Below are positions 54,129-63,682 of a stretch of DNA of 64,000 nt, in pieces. How positions within the stretch are numbered: the first letter of the stretch is position 1; every line of letters starts with the position of its first letter. The notes under the pieces were generated by a model that was not told the DNA's origin, ran no database searches, and saw only the letters and a program-made list of their open reading frames with translations. The position numbers were made by a program, and so were the translations under genes. Source of the DNA: Serratia proteamaculans (GTDB lineage: Bacteria; Pseudomonadota; Gammaproteobacteria; Enterobacterales; Enterobacteriaceae); the NCBI RefSeq assembly GCF_008830365.1, contig NZ_WBKI01000003.1, positions 431,990 to 495,989 on the forward strand, read 5' to 3'.

Positions 54129-54704
54129 GTGCAACGTGAACACGTCCTTGATACGGCACTGGGGCTGTTGGAACAACAGGGCCTGGCGACCACCACATTG
54201 GAAATGCTGGCAGATAAACTCGACGTGCAACCGGACGACCTGAAACGGTTCTGGCCGGATCGCGAAGCGCTGCTGTATGACTGCCTGCGCTATCATGGCC
54301 AGCAAATTGATACCTGGCGCCGCCAGTTACTGCTGGACGAGACCCTGAGTCCACAGCAAAAGCTGCTGGCACGCTATGACGTTTTGGAAGAATACGTCAA
54401 ACACGACCGCTACCCCGGCTGCCTGTTTATCGCCGCCTGCAGTTTCTTCCCGGAAGTGGACCACCCGATCCACCAGTTGGCTGAGCAACAGAAACTCACC
54501 TCGCTGGATCTGACCCGCGATCTGCTGCGGGAAATGGATGCCGACGACGCCGACATGGTGGCGCAGCAAATGGAGCTGATCCAGGAAGGCTGCCTGAGCA
54601 AACTGCTGGTAAAACGCCAGCTACAGGACGTATCCGTCGCCAAGCGGCTGGCGGAAGATATCTTGCAGGTGGCCCAGTGCCGCAGAAACGGTGCGTTAAG
54701 CTAA
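54129..54704 (+). CDS. yjdC: TetR-type transcriptional regulator YjdC
   Basis: A 191-residue protein with an N-terminal TetR helix-turn-helix ([40 protein letters not shown]) and an all-helical C-terminal domain ([22 protein letters not shown]). The regulated genes and ligand are unknown. The start is GTG 54129, behind ggagg, aligned with E. coli YjdC (same length). It probably forms an operon with cutA-dsbD. Confidence 0.9.
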   Translation: MQREHVLDTALGLLEQQGLATTTLEMLADKLDVQPDDLKRFWPDREALLYDCLRYHGQQIDTWRRQLLLDETLSPQQKLLARYDVLEEYVKHDRYPGCLFIAACSFFPEVDHPIHQLAEQQKLTSLDLTRDLLREMDADDADMVAQQMELIQEGCLSKLLVKRQLQDVSVAKRLAEDILQVAQCRRNGALS

Positions 54705-54824
54705 TTCAGTGTGCGGCGGTATACCGCCGCCGTAAAATAATAGCCAACTCGGCACAATTTTCGAACCCTTTGACCGAAAAGCCAGCAACCAGTCGCGTTT
54801 TACCTGATTTCATTCACAAAGCCG

Positions 54825-54853
54825 TTGACTGCCTTCGGCCAATACGGTTTAAT
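54825..54853 (+). promoter_or_regulatory. Promoter of the tRNA-Phe gene
   Basis: TTGACT (54825-54830), a 17-base spacer and TTTAAT (54848-54853) are followed by GCTGCGCG, a GC-rich discriminator. The transcript would begin within a few bases of the mature tRNA 5' end. Confidence 0.8.
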
Positions 54854-54863
54854 GCTGCGCGTT

Positions 54864-54939
54864 GCCCGGATAGCTCAGTCGGTAGAGCAGGGGATTGAAA
54901 ATCCCCGTGTCCTTGGTTCGATTCCGAGTCCGGGCACCA
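54864..54939 (+). tRNA. tRNA-Phe(GAA)
   Basis: A 76-base cloverleaf: acceptor GCCCGGA pairs with TCCGGGC, the D arm is GCTCAGTCGGTAGAGC, the anticodon loop is ATTGAAAAT with GAA, the T arm is GTTCGATTC, and CCA is encoded. It lies downstream of yjdC, the position of pheU in E. coli. Its last 16 bases are the first part of a tandem repeat that continues to 55463. Confidence 0.98.
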
Positions 54940-55082
54940 TCTTTAGAAGAACCCGCCTATGGCGGGTTTTTTGCTTTCTGAGATATGGACTCTGCATCGA
55001 ACAGGTTCGATTATTCGGCCAGAGGCCTCACCCTACGGGCCAACGCTGAAGCGTTGTTCAACCCGGCGTAAACGCCAGTTGT
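54924..55082 (+). repeat. 159-bp tRNA-Phe repeat, unit 1
   Basis: The unit begins with the last 16 bases of the tRNA (ccgagtccgggcacca). It then holds a rho-independent terminator (AACCCGCC-TAT-GGCGGGTT-TTTT, 54950-54972), an inverted repeat TCGAAC-AG-GTTCGA resembling a T arm, and two small hairpins (AACGC-TGAA-GCGTT and GGCG-TAAA-CGCC). A 28-codon open frame (54985-55071) starts at ATG after the terminator. The unit length is a multiple of three. Confidence 0.95.
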
Positions 55083-55241
55083 CCGAGTCCGGGCACCATC
55101 TTTAGAAGAACCCGCCTATGGCGGGTTTTTTGCTTTCTGAGATATGGACTCTGCATCGAACAGGTTCGATTATTCGGCCAGAGGCCTCACCCTACGGGCC
55201 AACGCTGAAGCGTTGTTCAACCCGGCGTAAACGCCAGTTGT
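55083..55241 (+). repeat. 159-bp tRNA-Phe repeat, unit 2
   Basis: No differences from unit 1 were seen across 159 bases, including the 16-base tRNA 3' end, terminator and 28-codon frame (55144-55230). There is no tRNA body before it, so it is not a tRNA gene. Confidence 0.95.
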
Positions 55242-55400
55242 CCGAGTCCGGTCACCATCTTTAGAAGAACCCGCCTATGGCGGGTTTTTTGCTTTCTGAG
55301 GTATGGACTCTGCATCGAACAGGTTCGATTATTCGGCCAGAGGCCTCACCCTACGGGCCAACGCTGAAGCGTTGTTCAACCCGGCGTAAACGCCAGTTGT
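55242..55400 (+). repeat. 159-bp tRNA-Phe repeat, unit 3
   Basis: Two substitutions distinguish it from units 1 and 2: G to T in the tRNA-end part (ccggtcacc) and A to G after the terminator (gaggtat). The 28-codon frame (55303-55389) is unchanged. Confidence 0.95.
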
Positions 55401-55463
55401 CCGAGTCCGGGCACCATCTTTAGAAGAACCCGCCTATGGCGGGTTTTTTGCTTTCTGAGGTAT
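55401..55463 (+). repeat. 159-bp tRNA-Phe repeat, partial unit 4
   Basis: The first 63 bases of the unit are present, through the fourth copy of the terminator, sharing gaggtat with unit 3. Similarity ends at 55463, 20 bases before the stop codon of the convergent TauE gene. The whole array holds four tandem terminators. Confidence 0.95.
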
Positions 55464-55483
55464 AACCAGCCTCGCCATCGCCG

Positions 55484-56230
55484 TCAACTAAAGTACTTAA
55501 TAATCAACATAGCGCCGGAAGCCAACAAGATCACATTGATGAGCTTGAGGAATTGCTCACGCGACATCTTCAGCGTGAAGTAACGGCCCATCGTAATCCC
55601 CACCAGCATGCCCGGTACCAGCACCAATGCCAGCAGTAGTAAATCAACGTCCATATAAACACCAGCCAGGGCAAAAATCGCCACTCGGGTCAGGGTGCTC
55701 ATACCTATCAGCGTGGTTTGGGTAATACGGAAAGCTTCTTTTTTCTCAATCCGCCCACTGAGATAAATGGCGTAAATAAAACCGCCGCTGCCAAAAAGCG
55801 CGCTGAATACCCCGCCAACCAAACCGAAAGGCACAGCCGCCCTGGGTGAAAATTGCCGGTCAGGTTTTAAACCACTGAGTGAATAGAGCGCGTAAAACAC
55901 AACAAAAATCCCCAGCGCCAGCAACAGGATCTCTGGCCGAGTTTTCAGCAGGATCGCCGCCCCAAGCAGACTGCCGATGACCATTAATGGAATCAGCCGT
56001 TTTAGTTCAGGCCATTGAGCGTTCCGCCCGTCGCGACTGACGTTAACTATCGCCGCGCACATATCCAGCAGTGCCAGCAACGGGACGATTTTCGCCACCG
56101 GCATATAAAGCGCCATTATCGGACTGGCGACTAACGCGGAACCAAAACCGGCGATGCCGAAGATCACATAAGCCACTAATAGTGTGGCTGCCAGCACCAG
56201 ATAACCGGAGAGCGTTAAGGTTTCTTGCAT
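55484..56230 (-). CDS. TauE/SafE family (TSUP) membrane permease
   Basis: A 248-residue membrane protein with about eight hydrophobic segments and the family's two glycine-rich half motifs (VIFGIAGFGSALVASPIMAL and LVGGVFSALFGSGGFIYAIY). TSUP members move organic or sulfur-containing anions; the substrate here cannot be told. The start MQETLTL (56230) is preferred over a TTG 12 codons earlier. It is convergent with the tRNA-Phe repeat array and divergent from actS. I cannot assign a symbol. Confidence 0.82.
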   Translation of the reverse strand: MQETLTLSGYLVLAATLLVAYVIFGIAGFGSALVASPIMALYMPVAKIVPLLALLDMCAAIVNVSRDGRNAQWPELKRLIPLMVIGSLLGAAILLKTRPEILLLALGIFVVFYALYSLSGLKPDRQFSPRAAVPFGLVGGVFSALFGSGGFIYAIYLSGRIEKKEAFRITQTTLIGMSTLTRVAIFALAGVYMDVDLLLLALVLVPGMLVGITMGRYFTLKMSREQFLKLINVILLASGAMLIIKYFS

Positions 56231-56388
56231 ATTTGCTGTTCCCAATCCATGAACATTTTGAGCCAAAAGGTAAAACCTTCTGCCTTAGCCCGGCAAAATT
56301 TAGTCCATGGCGGCGTTTTTGACCACCTGACCGTTGATGTTACTATAGGCAGATCACAATAGGGCGCGACGACGTTTAAGGACGATAT

Positions 56389-57144
56389 TTGAGTATGGGA
56401 AGCACATTCGCTGTATGGCGACTGATTGCCGTGTGCATGATCAGTCTGGGATTACTGGGGTGCGGCTCCGGAAAAAAATCGAACAGCTACAACCGTGATT
56501 ATGATCAGTTGGCCAGAGGCAGTTATAACGGCAATACCTATACCGTTAAACGCGGCGATACGCTGTTCTATATTGCCTGGATCACCAACAGTGAAGTCAG
56601 CGAGTTGGCGCGGCGTAATAAGATCCCCAAACCCTACAACCTGGAGATTGGCCAAAAGCTGGCGCTAAATAATGCGACGGCGAAGAAGGGCAAATCACGC
56701 AAAACGCAGTCTACCAGCCAGATTGCAGCCGTAACGCCACCGATCCGCAGCAGTATCAAATGCTGGCGTTGGCCAACCCAGGGCAATATCGTCAGCAAGT
56801 ATTCCACCGCCGACGGAGGCAATAAAGGTATTGATATCGCTGGTAACCGTGGTCAGCCAGTGTTTGCCGCAGCCAAAGGACGAGTGGTGTACGTTGGCAA
56901 CCAGCTCCGGGGTTACGGCAATCTGATTATGATAAAACACAATGATGAGTACATCAGCGCCTACGCCCACAACAACACCCTGCTGGTTCGCAACGCTCAG
57001 GAAGTGAAAGCCGGGCAGAAGATTGCCACCATGGGCAGCACCGGTACCGACAAGGTGATGCTGCACTTCCAAATCCGTTATCGTGCTACCGCATTGGATC
57101 CACTGCGCTTCCTGCCGCCTCAGGGCTCCGCACCCGCATGTTGA
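56389..57144 (+). CDS. actS: LysM/LytM lipoprotein, probable amidase activator ActS (YgeR)
   Basis: The 251-residue lipoprotein has a signal peptide with lipobox LLGC (Cys25), a LysM domain (YTVKRGDTLFYIAWITNSEV) and a C-terminal LytM/M23 domain (NKGIDIAGNRGQPVFAAAKG, LRGYGNLIMIKHNDEYISAY, LHFQIRYRATALDP). The first zinc histidine of active M23 enzymes is replaced (GGNKGID instead of HKGID), so it is probably an activator. In E. coli, ActS activates amidases, chiefly AmiC. TTG 56389 has aagga at six bases; ATG 56395 is the alternative. A bidirectional terminator follows. Confidence 0.88.
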   Translation: MSMGSTFAVWRLIAVCMISLGLLGCGSGKKSNSYNRDYDQLARGSYNGNTYTVKRGDTLFYIAWITNSEVSELARRNKIPKPYNLEIGQKLALNNATAKKGKSRKTQSTSQIAAVTPPIRSSIKCWRWPTQGNIVSKYSTADGGNKGIDIAGNRGQPVFAAAKGRVVYVGNQLRGYGNLIMIKHNDEYISAYAHNNTLLVRNAQEVKAGQKIATMGSTGTDKVMLHFQIRYRATALDPLRFLPPQGSAPAC

Positions 57145-57163
57145 TCCCGAGATAGACGATAAA

Positions 57164-57187
57164 AAAACCCGCCACCAGGCGGGTTTT
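57164..57187. terminator. Bidirectional terminator between actS and gltP
   Basis: AAAACCCGCC (57164-57173) and GGCGGGTTTT (57178-57187) form a 10-bp stem with a 4-base loop, preceded by more A residues; it suits both convergent genes. Confidence 0.9.
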
Positions 57188-57210
57188 CCAATCATCGCGC
57201 AGAATGGCGA

Positions 57211-58527
57211 TTAAGACTCTTTTATCTGTTTCATCTTGCCGGACAAGAACTCTTTCTCGAAGGCCAACGCCTTTTTGCTGTCGAACTGATGCTCCCATTT
57301 AGCCACCACCAGCACCGCCAGCGCATTGCCCACGACATTCAGTGCGGTACGTGCCATATCCAGGATGCGATCTACGCCAGCAATAAACGCTAAACCTTCC
57401 AGCGGGATCCCTACACTTCCCAGGGTCGCCAGCAACACCACAAAGGAAACACCCGGCACGCCGGCAATGCCCTTAGAGGTAAGCATTAACGTCACCACCA
57501 GCACAATCTCCTGGCCCAGGGACAGCTCAATCCCATACAGCTGCGCAATAAAGATGGCGGCAATGCTCTGATACAGCGTCGAACCGTCCAGATTGAAGGA
57601 ATAACCGGTCGGTACCACAAAGCTGGTGATCGCCTTGGGTGCGCCATAAGCCTCCATCTTTTCGATGATACGCGGCAACACCGTTTCCGAACTGGCGGTG
57701 GAAAAGGCCAGGATCAGTTCATCCTTCAGGATACGGATCAGCGTCCAGATACGCAGGTTACAGAGGCGAGCGACCGCCCCCAGCACCACCAACGCAAAGA
57801 AGGCAATCGCGAAGTACACCAACAGCACCAGTTTGGCCAGGGGCAGCAATGAGGCGAAGCCAAAGTTGGCAACCGTCACGGAGATCAAACCAAACACCCC
57901 AATCGGCGCATAGCGCATGATCATATGCGTGACTTTGAACATGCTTTCGGAAACGGCTTTAAATACCTTCAGCAGCGGCTCTTTGGTTTCTTTCGGCAGT
58001 GACGACAGGCCCAGGCCAAACAGCACCGAGAAGAAGATGATCGGCAACATGTCGCCTTTCGCCATCGAGGCGAAAATATTCGACGGGATCAACGACAGAA
58101 TAGTGGCAACCAGGCTGTGTGAGCCACTTTGCACCTGCTCCGTGGTTTTTTCATACTGCGAGATATCCACCGCGGTCAGCGTCGACATGTCGATACCGTG
58201 GCCGGGTTGAAAAACATTAGCCAATGTCAGCCCCACCACAATGGCGATAGTGGTGATCACTTCGAAGTAAATAATGGTTTTCAACCCGAGACGGCCTAAC
58301 TTCTTCGCGTCCCCCACGCCGGCAATCCCCACCACCAGCGTAGAAATAACGATCGGTACCACAATCATCTTAATCAGGCGGATAAATATATCACCGGCCG
58401 GGCTTAGAATATTACTGACTAACCACTCTCGTGATTCAGTTTGATTATGGAGCACCGCCCCAACAATAATGCCCAACGCCAATGCAATCATAATTTGCCA
58501 GGCAAGACTGATTTTTACACTCTTCAT
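57211..58527 (-). CDS. gltP: Glutamate/aspartate:proton symporter GltP
   Basis: GltP imports glutamate and aspartate with protons. The 438-residue protein is of the DAACS family: about eight membrane helices, the serine-rich re-entrant loop (AFSTASSETVLPRI), the substrate region (PTGYSFNLDGSTLYQSIAAI) and GVPGVSFVVLLATLGSVGIP. Length and sequence match E. coli GltP. It is divergent from acs, with an 821-base gap. Confidence 0.95.
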   Translation of the reverse strand: MKSVKISLAWQIMIALALGIIVGAVLHNQTESREWLVSNILSPAGDIFIRLIKMIVVPIVISTLVVGIAGVGDAKKLGRLGLKTIIYFEVITTIAIVVGLTLANVFQPGHGIDMSTLTAVDISQYEKTTEQVQSGSHSLVATILSLIPSNIFASMAKGDMLPIIFFSVLFGLGLSSLPKETKEPLLKVFKAVSESMFKVTHMIMRYAPIGVFGLISVTVANFGFASLLPLAKLVLLVYFAIAFFALVVLGAVARLCNLRIWTLIRILKDELILAFSTASSETVLPRIIEKMEAYGAPKAITSFVVPTGYSFNLDGSTLYQSIAAIFIAQLYGIELSLGQEIVLVVTLMLTSKGIAGVPGVSFVVLLATLGSVGIPLEGLAFIAGVDRILDMARTALNVVGNALAVLVVAKWEHQFDSKKALAFEKEFLSGKMKQIKES

Positions 58528-59348
58528 ACCCTAAAAGTCCTCAAAGACTCTTTTCGGCACATTTATAATAACGCGCCGAAAAGAATACTTAATCATTTAA
58601 TACAGGCTTATGTTAATGACCAGGAAGCGTTCACCTGCCCTTAGTGTGACGCTGTTTAAATCTTTACCATTTGGCAGGCATACTCTGCAAGCCTTGTTTT
58701 ATCTGGGTTTTGTGCAAAAAACGAACTCACGTGATTTGATTTTTAGTGTCGCTAGGCATAATTTATTGTTATTAAAAGCTTAATTTTATGTGAGGTGAAT
58801 CACAATAGCATCTGGGATCTTGAGTTTGATACATGATGAAAATGCGTTAACTTTCGTTAATCTTGCATATTTAGTCCGATAGAGATGTTTGTATTCTGTT
58901 ACATTAACGTTTTCAAAATGAAAATATCCGGGCCTCACAGGCCTCCTATTTAATAGGATGATTCTGAAACCTTCTCCTTATTAGCACTCTTGGCTGACGG
59001 CTTGGCTATTAATATCGACATCGAATATTAAAGGTGCTCTACGGTCCGAAAAGGTTTAACAGAGATTTTAATCTCGGCATTTTATATTAACTAATACCGA
59101 TAAAAAGTGAATTTATTGGCGAGTTGTTTATTCTTTTTAGTTCTTTAGATAGCGCTTTCTGGCAAAAACCGCCTATCTAAGCATTTTGCCCCACCAAGCG
59201 GGTGGATGCTCAACGCAAATGAGGCAGAACTATTACAAATCAATATCTTCGTTGCGTGATCTGCCGCGCAAAAAAGAAACAAAGAATCGGAGCAAACTAT
59301 ACTTAACCTTCAGTTGACATATTATTAACAACTTCAAGGAGAAAAGCC
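58528..59348. other. Long gltP-acs intergenic region
   Basis: The 821 bases are A/T-rich and contain no supported gene. Seen inside are a consensus CRP box (58789-58804), paired hairpins near 58929-58960 (GGCCT-cac-AGGCC, then CCTATT-t-AATAGG), and GAGATT-TT-AATCTC near 59063. The acs RBS is aagga at 59336-59340. In E. coli acs is driven by two CRP-dependent promoters with Fis and IHF sites; I cannot place such promoters here with confidence. Confidence 0.5.
58786..58807. promoter_or_regulatory. Consensus CRP site in the gltP-acs gap
   Basis: TGTGA-GGTGAA-TCACA (58789-58804) matches the CRP consensus in all ten core bases. It is about 260 bases from the gltP start and 545 from acs, so it may serve gltP, an unmapped upstream acs promoter, or a transcript within the gap. 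Confidence 0.8.
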
Positions 59349-61307
59349 ATGAGCCAAGTGCATAAACACGCTATTCCTTCTGCAATTGCAGAACACGCCC
59401 TGATTAATTCGACACAATATCAACAATATTATCAACAGTCTGTGCAAGACCCAGAAACGTTCTGGGGCGAGCAGGGGAAAATCCTGGACTGGATTAAACC
59501 TTATAGCCGGGTCAAAAACACCTCGTTCGATCCGGGCCATATCAGCATTCGCTGGTTTGAAGACGGCACCCTGAACCTGGCTGCTAACTGCCTCGATCGC
59601 CACCTGGCTGAACGCGGCGACCAAACCGCCATTATCTGGGAAGGTGACGATCCCACTCAGTCAAAACAGGTGACTTACAAACAATTGCACCATGATGTTT
59701 GCCAATTCGCCAACGTGCTGAAAAAGCTGGGCGTGAAGAAAGGCGACGTCGTGGCTATCTATATGCCAATGGTGCCGGAAGCCGCCGTCGCCATGCTGGC
59801 CTGCGCCCGTATCGGGGCAGTGCATTCGGTGATCTTTGGCGGTTTCTCGCCGGAAGCGGTCGCCGGGCGCATTATCGACTCCAACTCCAAACTGGTTATC
59901 ACCGCTGACGAAGGCCTGCGTGCCGGGCGTGCCGTCCCGCTGAAGAAAAACGTCGATGACGCGCTAAAAAATCCAGGCGTAAAAAGCATCGCCAACGTGG
60001 TGGTATTCCAGCGTACCGGTAAACCCGGTTACTGGCAGGAAGGGCGCGATCTGTGGTGGCATGAACTGACCCAGGATGTTTCGGCCGACTGCCCACCGGA
60101 AGAGATGAATGCGGAAGACCCGCTGTTTATCCTTTATACCTCTGGCTCGACTGGTAAACCCAAGGGCGTGCTGCACACCACCGGCGGCTATCTGGTGTAT
60201 GCCGCCATGACCTTTAAATATGTATTCGATTATCACGACGGCGACGTGTACTGGTGTACCGCCGACGTCGGTTGGGTCACTGGCCACAGCTATCTGCTGT
60301 ACGGCCCGCTGGCCTGCGGCGCCATTACGCTGATGTTCGAAGGGGTGCCAAACTACCCGGGTGTTAACCGTCTGTCGCAGGTGATCGACAAGCATCAGGT
60401 TAATATCCTGTACACCGCACCGACCGCCATTCGAGCCCTGATGGCCGAAGGTGACAAGGCGATCGAAGGGACCAAACGTGACTCGCTGCGCATCATGGGT
60501 TCGGTTGGAGAGCCGATCAACCCGGAAGCCTGGGAGTGGTATTACAATAAAATCGGCAACGGTAAATGCCCGATCGTCGACACCTGGTGGCAGACCGAAA
60601 CCGGCGGTTTTATGATCACGCCGCTGCCTGGCGCCACCGAACTGAAAGCCGGTTCCGCTACGCGACCATTCTTCGGCGTACAGCCGGCGCTGGTCGATAA
60701 CCTCGGTAACCCGCAAGAAGGTGCCTGTGAGGGTAACCTGGTGATCACCGACTCCTGGCCTGGCCAGGCTCGCACCCTGTTCGGCGACCACGATCGTTTC
60801 GAGCAAACCTACTTCTCCACCTTTAAAGGCATGTATTTCAGCGGTGACGGCGCACGCCGTGACGAAGACGGATACTACTGGATCACCGGTCGTGTCGATG
60901 ACGTGCTTAACGTCTCCGGTCACCGTCTGGGCACCGCCGAGATTGAGTCAGCACTGGTCTCCCACCCGAAAATCGCCGAAGCGGCGGTGGTCGGCATTCC
61001 ACATAACATCAAGGGCCAGGCGATTTACGCCTATATCACGCTGAACCACGGTGAAGAACCTACGCCTGAGCTGTATACCGAAGTGCGTAACTGGGTACGC
61101 AAAGAGATAGGGCCGATCGCCACGCCGGATGTCCTGCATTGGACAGATTCACTACCTAAAACGCGTTCCGGCAAGATCATGCGCCGCATCCTGCGCAAAA
61201 TTGCCGCCGGCGATACCAGCAACCTGGGGGATACCTCAACGCTGGCAGATCCGGCCGTAGTCGAAAAGCTGTTGGAAGAAAAACAATCAATGAAAGTTCC
61301 GTCCTAA
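59349..61307 (+). CDS. acs: Acetyl-CoA synthetase
   Basis: Acs activates acetate to acetyl-CoA through acetyl-AMP, the high-affinity scavenging route. The 652-residue product, as in E. coli, has the AMP-binding signature [44 protein letters not shown], the hinge [20 protein letters not shown] and the regulatory lysine in [11 protein letters not shown] that is acetylated in related enzymes. It is the first gene of acs-yjcH-actP. Confidence 0.98.
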   Translation: MSQVHKHAIPSAIAEHALINSTQYQQYYQQSVQDPETFWGEQGKILDWIKPYSRVKNTSFDPGHISIRWFEDGTLNLAANCLDRHLAERGDQTAIIWEGDDPTQSKQVTYKQLHHDVCQFANVLKKLGVKKGDVVAIYMPMVPEAAVAMLACARIGAVHSVIFGGFSPEAVAGRIIDSNSKLVITADEGLRAGRAVPLKKNVDDALKNPGVKSIANVVVFQRTGKPGYWQEGRDLWWHELTQDVSADCPPEEMNAEDPLFILYTSGSTGKPKGVLHTTGGYLVYAAMTFKYVFDYHDGDVYWCTADVGWVTGHSYLLYGPLACGAITLMFEGVPNYPGVNRLSQVIDKHQVNILYTAPTAIRALMAEGDKAIEGTKRDSLRIMGSVGEPINPEAWEWYYNKIGNGKCPIVDTWWQTETGGFMITPLPGATELKAGSATRPFFGVQPALVDNLGNPQEGACEGNLVITDSWPGQARTLFGDHDRFEQTYFSTFKGMYFSGDGARRDEDGYYWITGRVDDVLNVSGHRLGTAEIESALVSHPKIAEAAVVGIPHNIKGQAIYAYITLNHGEEPTPELYTEVRNWVRKEIGPIATPDVLHWTDSLPKTRSGKIMRRILRKIAAGDTSNLGDTSTLADPAVVEKLLEEKQSMKVPS

Positions 61308-61397
61308 TTTCCGCCGCCTCAGGCCGATCAGCGGGAAGTCCCCGATGGTCGGCTTCAAGCGCGGCGGACTCTATCAATACCTACTGGAGATGCTCTG

Positions 61398-61709
61398 ATG
61401 AATGACACCATTTATCAAGGGATTGAGGAAAACCCGCGCTTTATAGAATTGGTGCGAAAACGTAGCCGCTTCGCCTGGCTGCTTTCACTGATTACACTGG
61501 CACTGTATGTCAGCTTTATTTTATTGATCGCTTTCGATCCTCAGTGGTTGGGCACGCCGATCGCCGAAGGATCTACCATTACCCGCGGGATCCCGGTAGG
61601 CGTAGGCCTGATCGTGATCTCTTTTGTGCTGACCGGGATCTACGTATTCCGCGCCAACGGCGAGTTCGATCGCCTGACTGCAGAAATCCTGCGTGAGGTG
61701 AAGAAATGA
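61398..61709 (+). CDS. yjcH: DUF485 inner membrane protein YjcH
   Basis: The 103-residue protein has two membrane segments ([19 protein letters not shown] and [15 protein letters not shown]) and the DUF485 pattern. Its role is unknown, but it is always coupled to the acetate permease gene. RBS ctggaga. It overlaps actP by four bases (ATGA), a translational coupling. Confidence 0.94.
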   Translation: MNDTIYQGIEENPRFIELVRKRSRFAWLLSLITLALYVSFILLIAFDPQWLGTPIAEGSTITRGIPVGVGLIVISFVLTGIYVFRANGEFDRLTAEILREVKK

Positions 61710-63358
61710 AGCGTTTACTACCTGCCGCCGCTCTGCTGACGCTACCGGGCCTGGCATTTGCCGATGCCATTGGGGGAGAAGTTCAGCGTCAACCCTTGAA
61801 CATTCAGGCGATCGTCATGTTCGTGCTGTTTGTCGGCGCTACGCTATACATCACCTACTGGGCTTCCAAACGCACCCGCTCACGCCAGGATTATTACACC
61901 GCAGGTGGGAAAATTACCGGTTTGCAGAACGGTCTGGCGATTGCCGGCGATTTTATGTCAGCCGCCTCTTTCCTCGGTATTTCCGCACTGGTGTATACCT
62001 CTGGCTATGACGGGCTGATTTACTCCATCGGCTTCCTGATCGGCTGGCCAATCATTTTGTTCCTGATTGCAGAACGCCTGCGCAACCTGGGCCGTTATAC
62101 CTTTGCTGACGTGGCTTCTTACCGACTAAAGCAAAAGCCGATCCGCACCCTCTCCGCCTGTGGCTCACTGGTGGTGGTCGCGCTGTACCTGATTGCTCAG
62201 ATGGTGGGGGCCGGTAAGCTGATTCAGTTGCTGTTTGGCCTTAACTATCACGTGGCGGTCATCCTGGTCGGTATTTTGATGGTGCTGTACGTGCTGTTCG
62301 GCGGCATGCTGGCGACCACCTGGGTGCAGATTATCAAAGCCGTGCTGTTATTGGCTGGTGCCAGCTTTATGGCGCTAATGGTGATGAAATCGGTCAATTT
62401 TGACTTCAATACCCTGTTTGCCGAGGCAGTGAAGGTTCATCCGAAAGGCATCGCCATCATGAGCCCTGGCGGGCTGGTGTCCGATCCTATTTCTGCACTC
62501 TCATTGGGGCTGGCGCTGATGTTTGGTACCGCTGGTCTGCCGCACATTCTGATGCGCTTTTTTACCGTCAGTGACGCTAAAGAGGCCCGTAAGAGCGTGT
62601 TCTATGCCACCGGTTTTATCGGTTACTTCTACATCCTGACCTTTATTATCGGCTTCGGTGCGATCCTGTTAGTCGGCCCTAATCCGGTGTTCAAAGACGC
62701 CACCGGGGCACTATTGGGTGGCACCAACATGGCGGCGGTGCATTTGGCCAATGCGGTGGGCGGCAACTTCTTCCTCGGCTTTATCTCGGCGGTCGCCTTT
62801 GCCACCATTCTGGCGGTGGTTGCCGGCCTGACGCTGGCAGGGGCCTCTGCGGTATCTCATGATTTGTACGCCAGCGTAATTAAAAACGGCAAGGCGACTG
62901 AACGTGATGAACTGCGGGTTTCAAAGATTACCGTGGTGATCCTGGGTATTGTGGCCATTGCACTGGGGATTTTGTTCGAGAAACAGAATATCGCCTTTAT
63001 GGTCGGGCTGGCCTTCTCGATTGCTGCCAGTTGTAACTTCCCGATTATCATTCTTTCGATGTACTGGTCACGCCTGACCACTCGCGGCGCGATGATCGGC
63101 GGTTGGTTAGGTCTGCTGACGGCGGTGATCCTGATGATCCTCAGCCCAACCATCTGGGTGCAGATCCTGGGACACGAGAAAGCCATTTATCCTTATGAAT
63201 ATCCGGCACTGTTCTCGATGCTGGCCGCCTTTATCGGTACCTGGCTGTTCTCGGTGACCGACAGCTCATTGGCCGGACAGCAAGAGCGTGAACGTTTCCG
63301 CTTCCAATTTGTACGTTCACAAACCGGCCTGGGTATTTCCCAGGGCAGTTCACATTAA
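61706..63358 (+). CDS. actP: Cation/acetate symporter ActP
   Basis: ActP imports acetate and glycolate with a cation and belongs to the sodium:solute symporter family. The 550-residue product has a cleavable signal-like N-terminus (ending GLAFAD), about thirteen membrane segments, and motifs [40 protein letters not shown] and [15 protein letters not shown]. It is last in acs-yjcH-actP, and a perfect hairpin follows. Confidence 0.96.
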   Translation: MKRLLPAAALLTLPGLAFADAIGGEVQRQPLNIQAIVMFVLFVGATLYITYWASKRTRSRQDYYTAGGKITGLQNGLAIAGDFMSAASFLGISALVYTSGYDGLIYSIGFLIGWPIILFLIAERLRNLGRYTFADVASYRLKQKPIRTLSACGSLVVVALYLIAQMVGAGKLIQLLFGLNYHVAVILVGILMVLYVLFGGMLATTWVQIIKAVLLLAGASFMALMVMKSVNFDFNTLFAEAVKVHPKGIAIMSPGGLVSDPISALSLGLALMFGTAGLPHILMRFFTVSDAKEARKSVFYATGFIGYFYILTFIIGFGAILLVGPNPVFKDATGALLGGTNMAAVHLANAVGGNFFLGFISAVAFATILAVVAGLTLAGASAVSHDLYASVIKNGKATERDELRVSKITVVILGIVAIALGILFEKQNIAFMVGLAFSIAASCNFPIIILSMYWSRLTTRGAMIGGWLGLLTAVILMILSPTIWVQILGHEKAIYPYEYPALFSMLAAFIGTWLFSVTDSSLAGQQERERFRFQFVRSQTGLGISQGSSH

Positions 63359-63367
63359 CCATAAACC

Positions 63368-63398
63368 AGCGGGTTCAGCATGCTGAACCCGCTCTTTC
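63368..63398 (+). terminator. Terminator after actP
   Basis: AGCGGGTTCAGCA/TGCTGAACCCGCT (63368-63393) is a perfect 26-base palindrome followed by CTTTCT. Confidence 0.85.
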
Positions 63399-63595
63399 TG
63401 AGTTTGGGTTCCATCGACTTGTTCAGTGCCACCACCATGATCTGGCGAGACAATCACCAGGGTATCTTCACGTAAATCCTGCCTATCCAACTCACTGAGC
63501 AGTGTTTCTATTTGTTTGTCGGCAGTGGCTAATACCTGATAGTACGCAGGACCATAATAGCCATTCACATGCCCGGCCAAGTCGATCTCACTCAT
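63395..63595 (-). pseudogene. Remnant of an alkaline phosphatase/phosphodiesterase superfamily gene
   Basis: About 60 codons on the minus strand read SEIDLAGHVNGYYGPAYYQ, then ADKQIETLLSELDRQDLRED and TLVIVSPDHGGG. The D-x-x-GH and DHGG elements with this spacing are the late metal-binding motifs of type I phosphodiesterase or alkaline-phosphatase-like enzymes. The N-terminal nucleophile region and the C-terminus are absent; the fragment is hemmed in by the actP terminator and the rrn terminator. It is probably a leftover of a deleted gene. The exact ends are estimates. Confidence 0.6.
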
Positions 63596-63640
63596 GAAAG
63601 GCGCAGCGTAGCGGCGTCTGCTCTTTCTTTCGCACACAGC

Positions 63641-63670
63641 AAAAAGCCTCATGCTTTCGCATGAGGCTTT
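63641..63670 (-). terminator. rRNA operon terminator
   Basis: On the minus strand AAAGCCTCATGC and GCATGAGGCTTT pair around a 4-base loop (GAAA), followed by TTTTT. It lies 12 bases after the 5S gene. Confidence 0.92.
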
Positions 63671-63682
63671 CGACTTTGTTTG

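Noticed and set aside
54924..55463. Repeat array as att sites of an integrative element
   Set aside because: Repeated tRNA 3' ends suggest att sites, but each 159-bp unit lacks any integrase or cargo and the units are head-to-tail; local duplication fits better.
54924..55463. Repeat array as CRISPR
   Set aside because: Units are contiguous and nearly identical with no unique spacers.
58720..58745. Second CRP-like word near ctcacgtgatttgat
   Set aside because: Only one half-site is recognisable and spacing to a partner is wrong.
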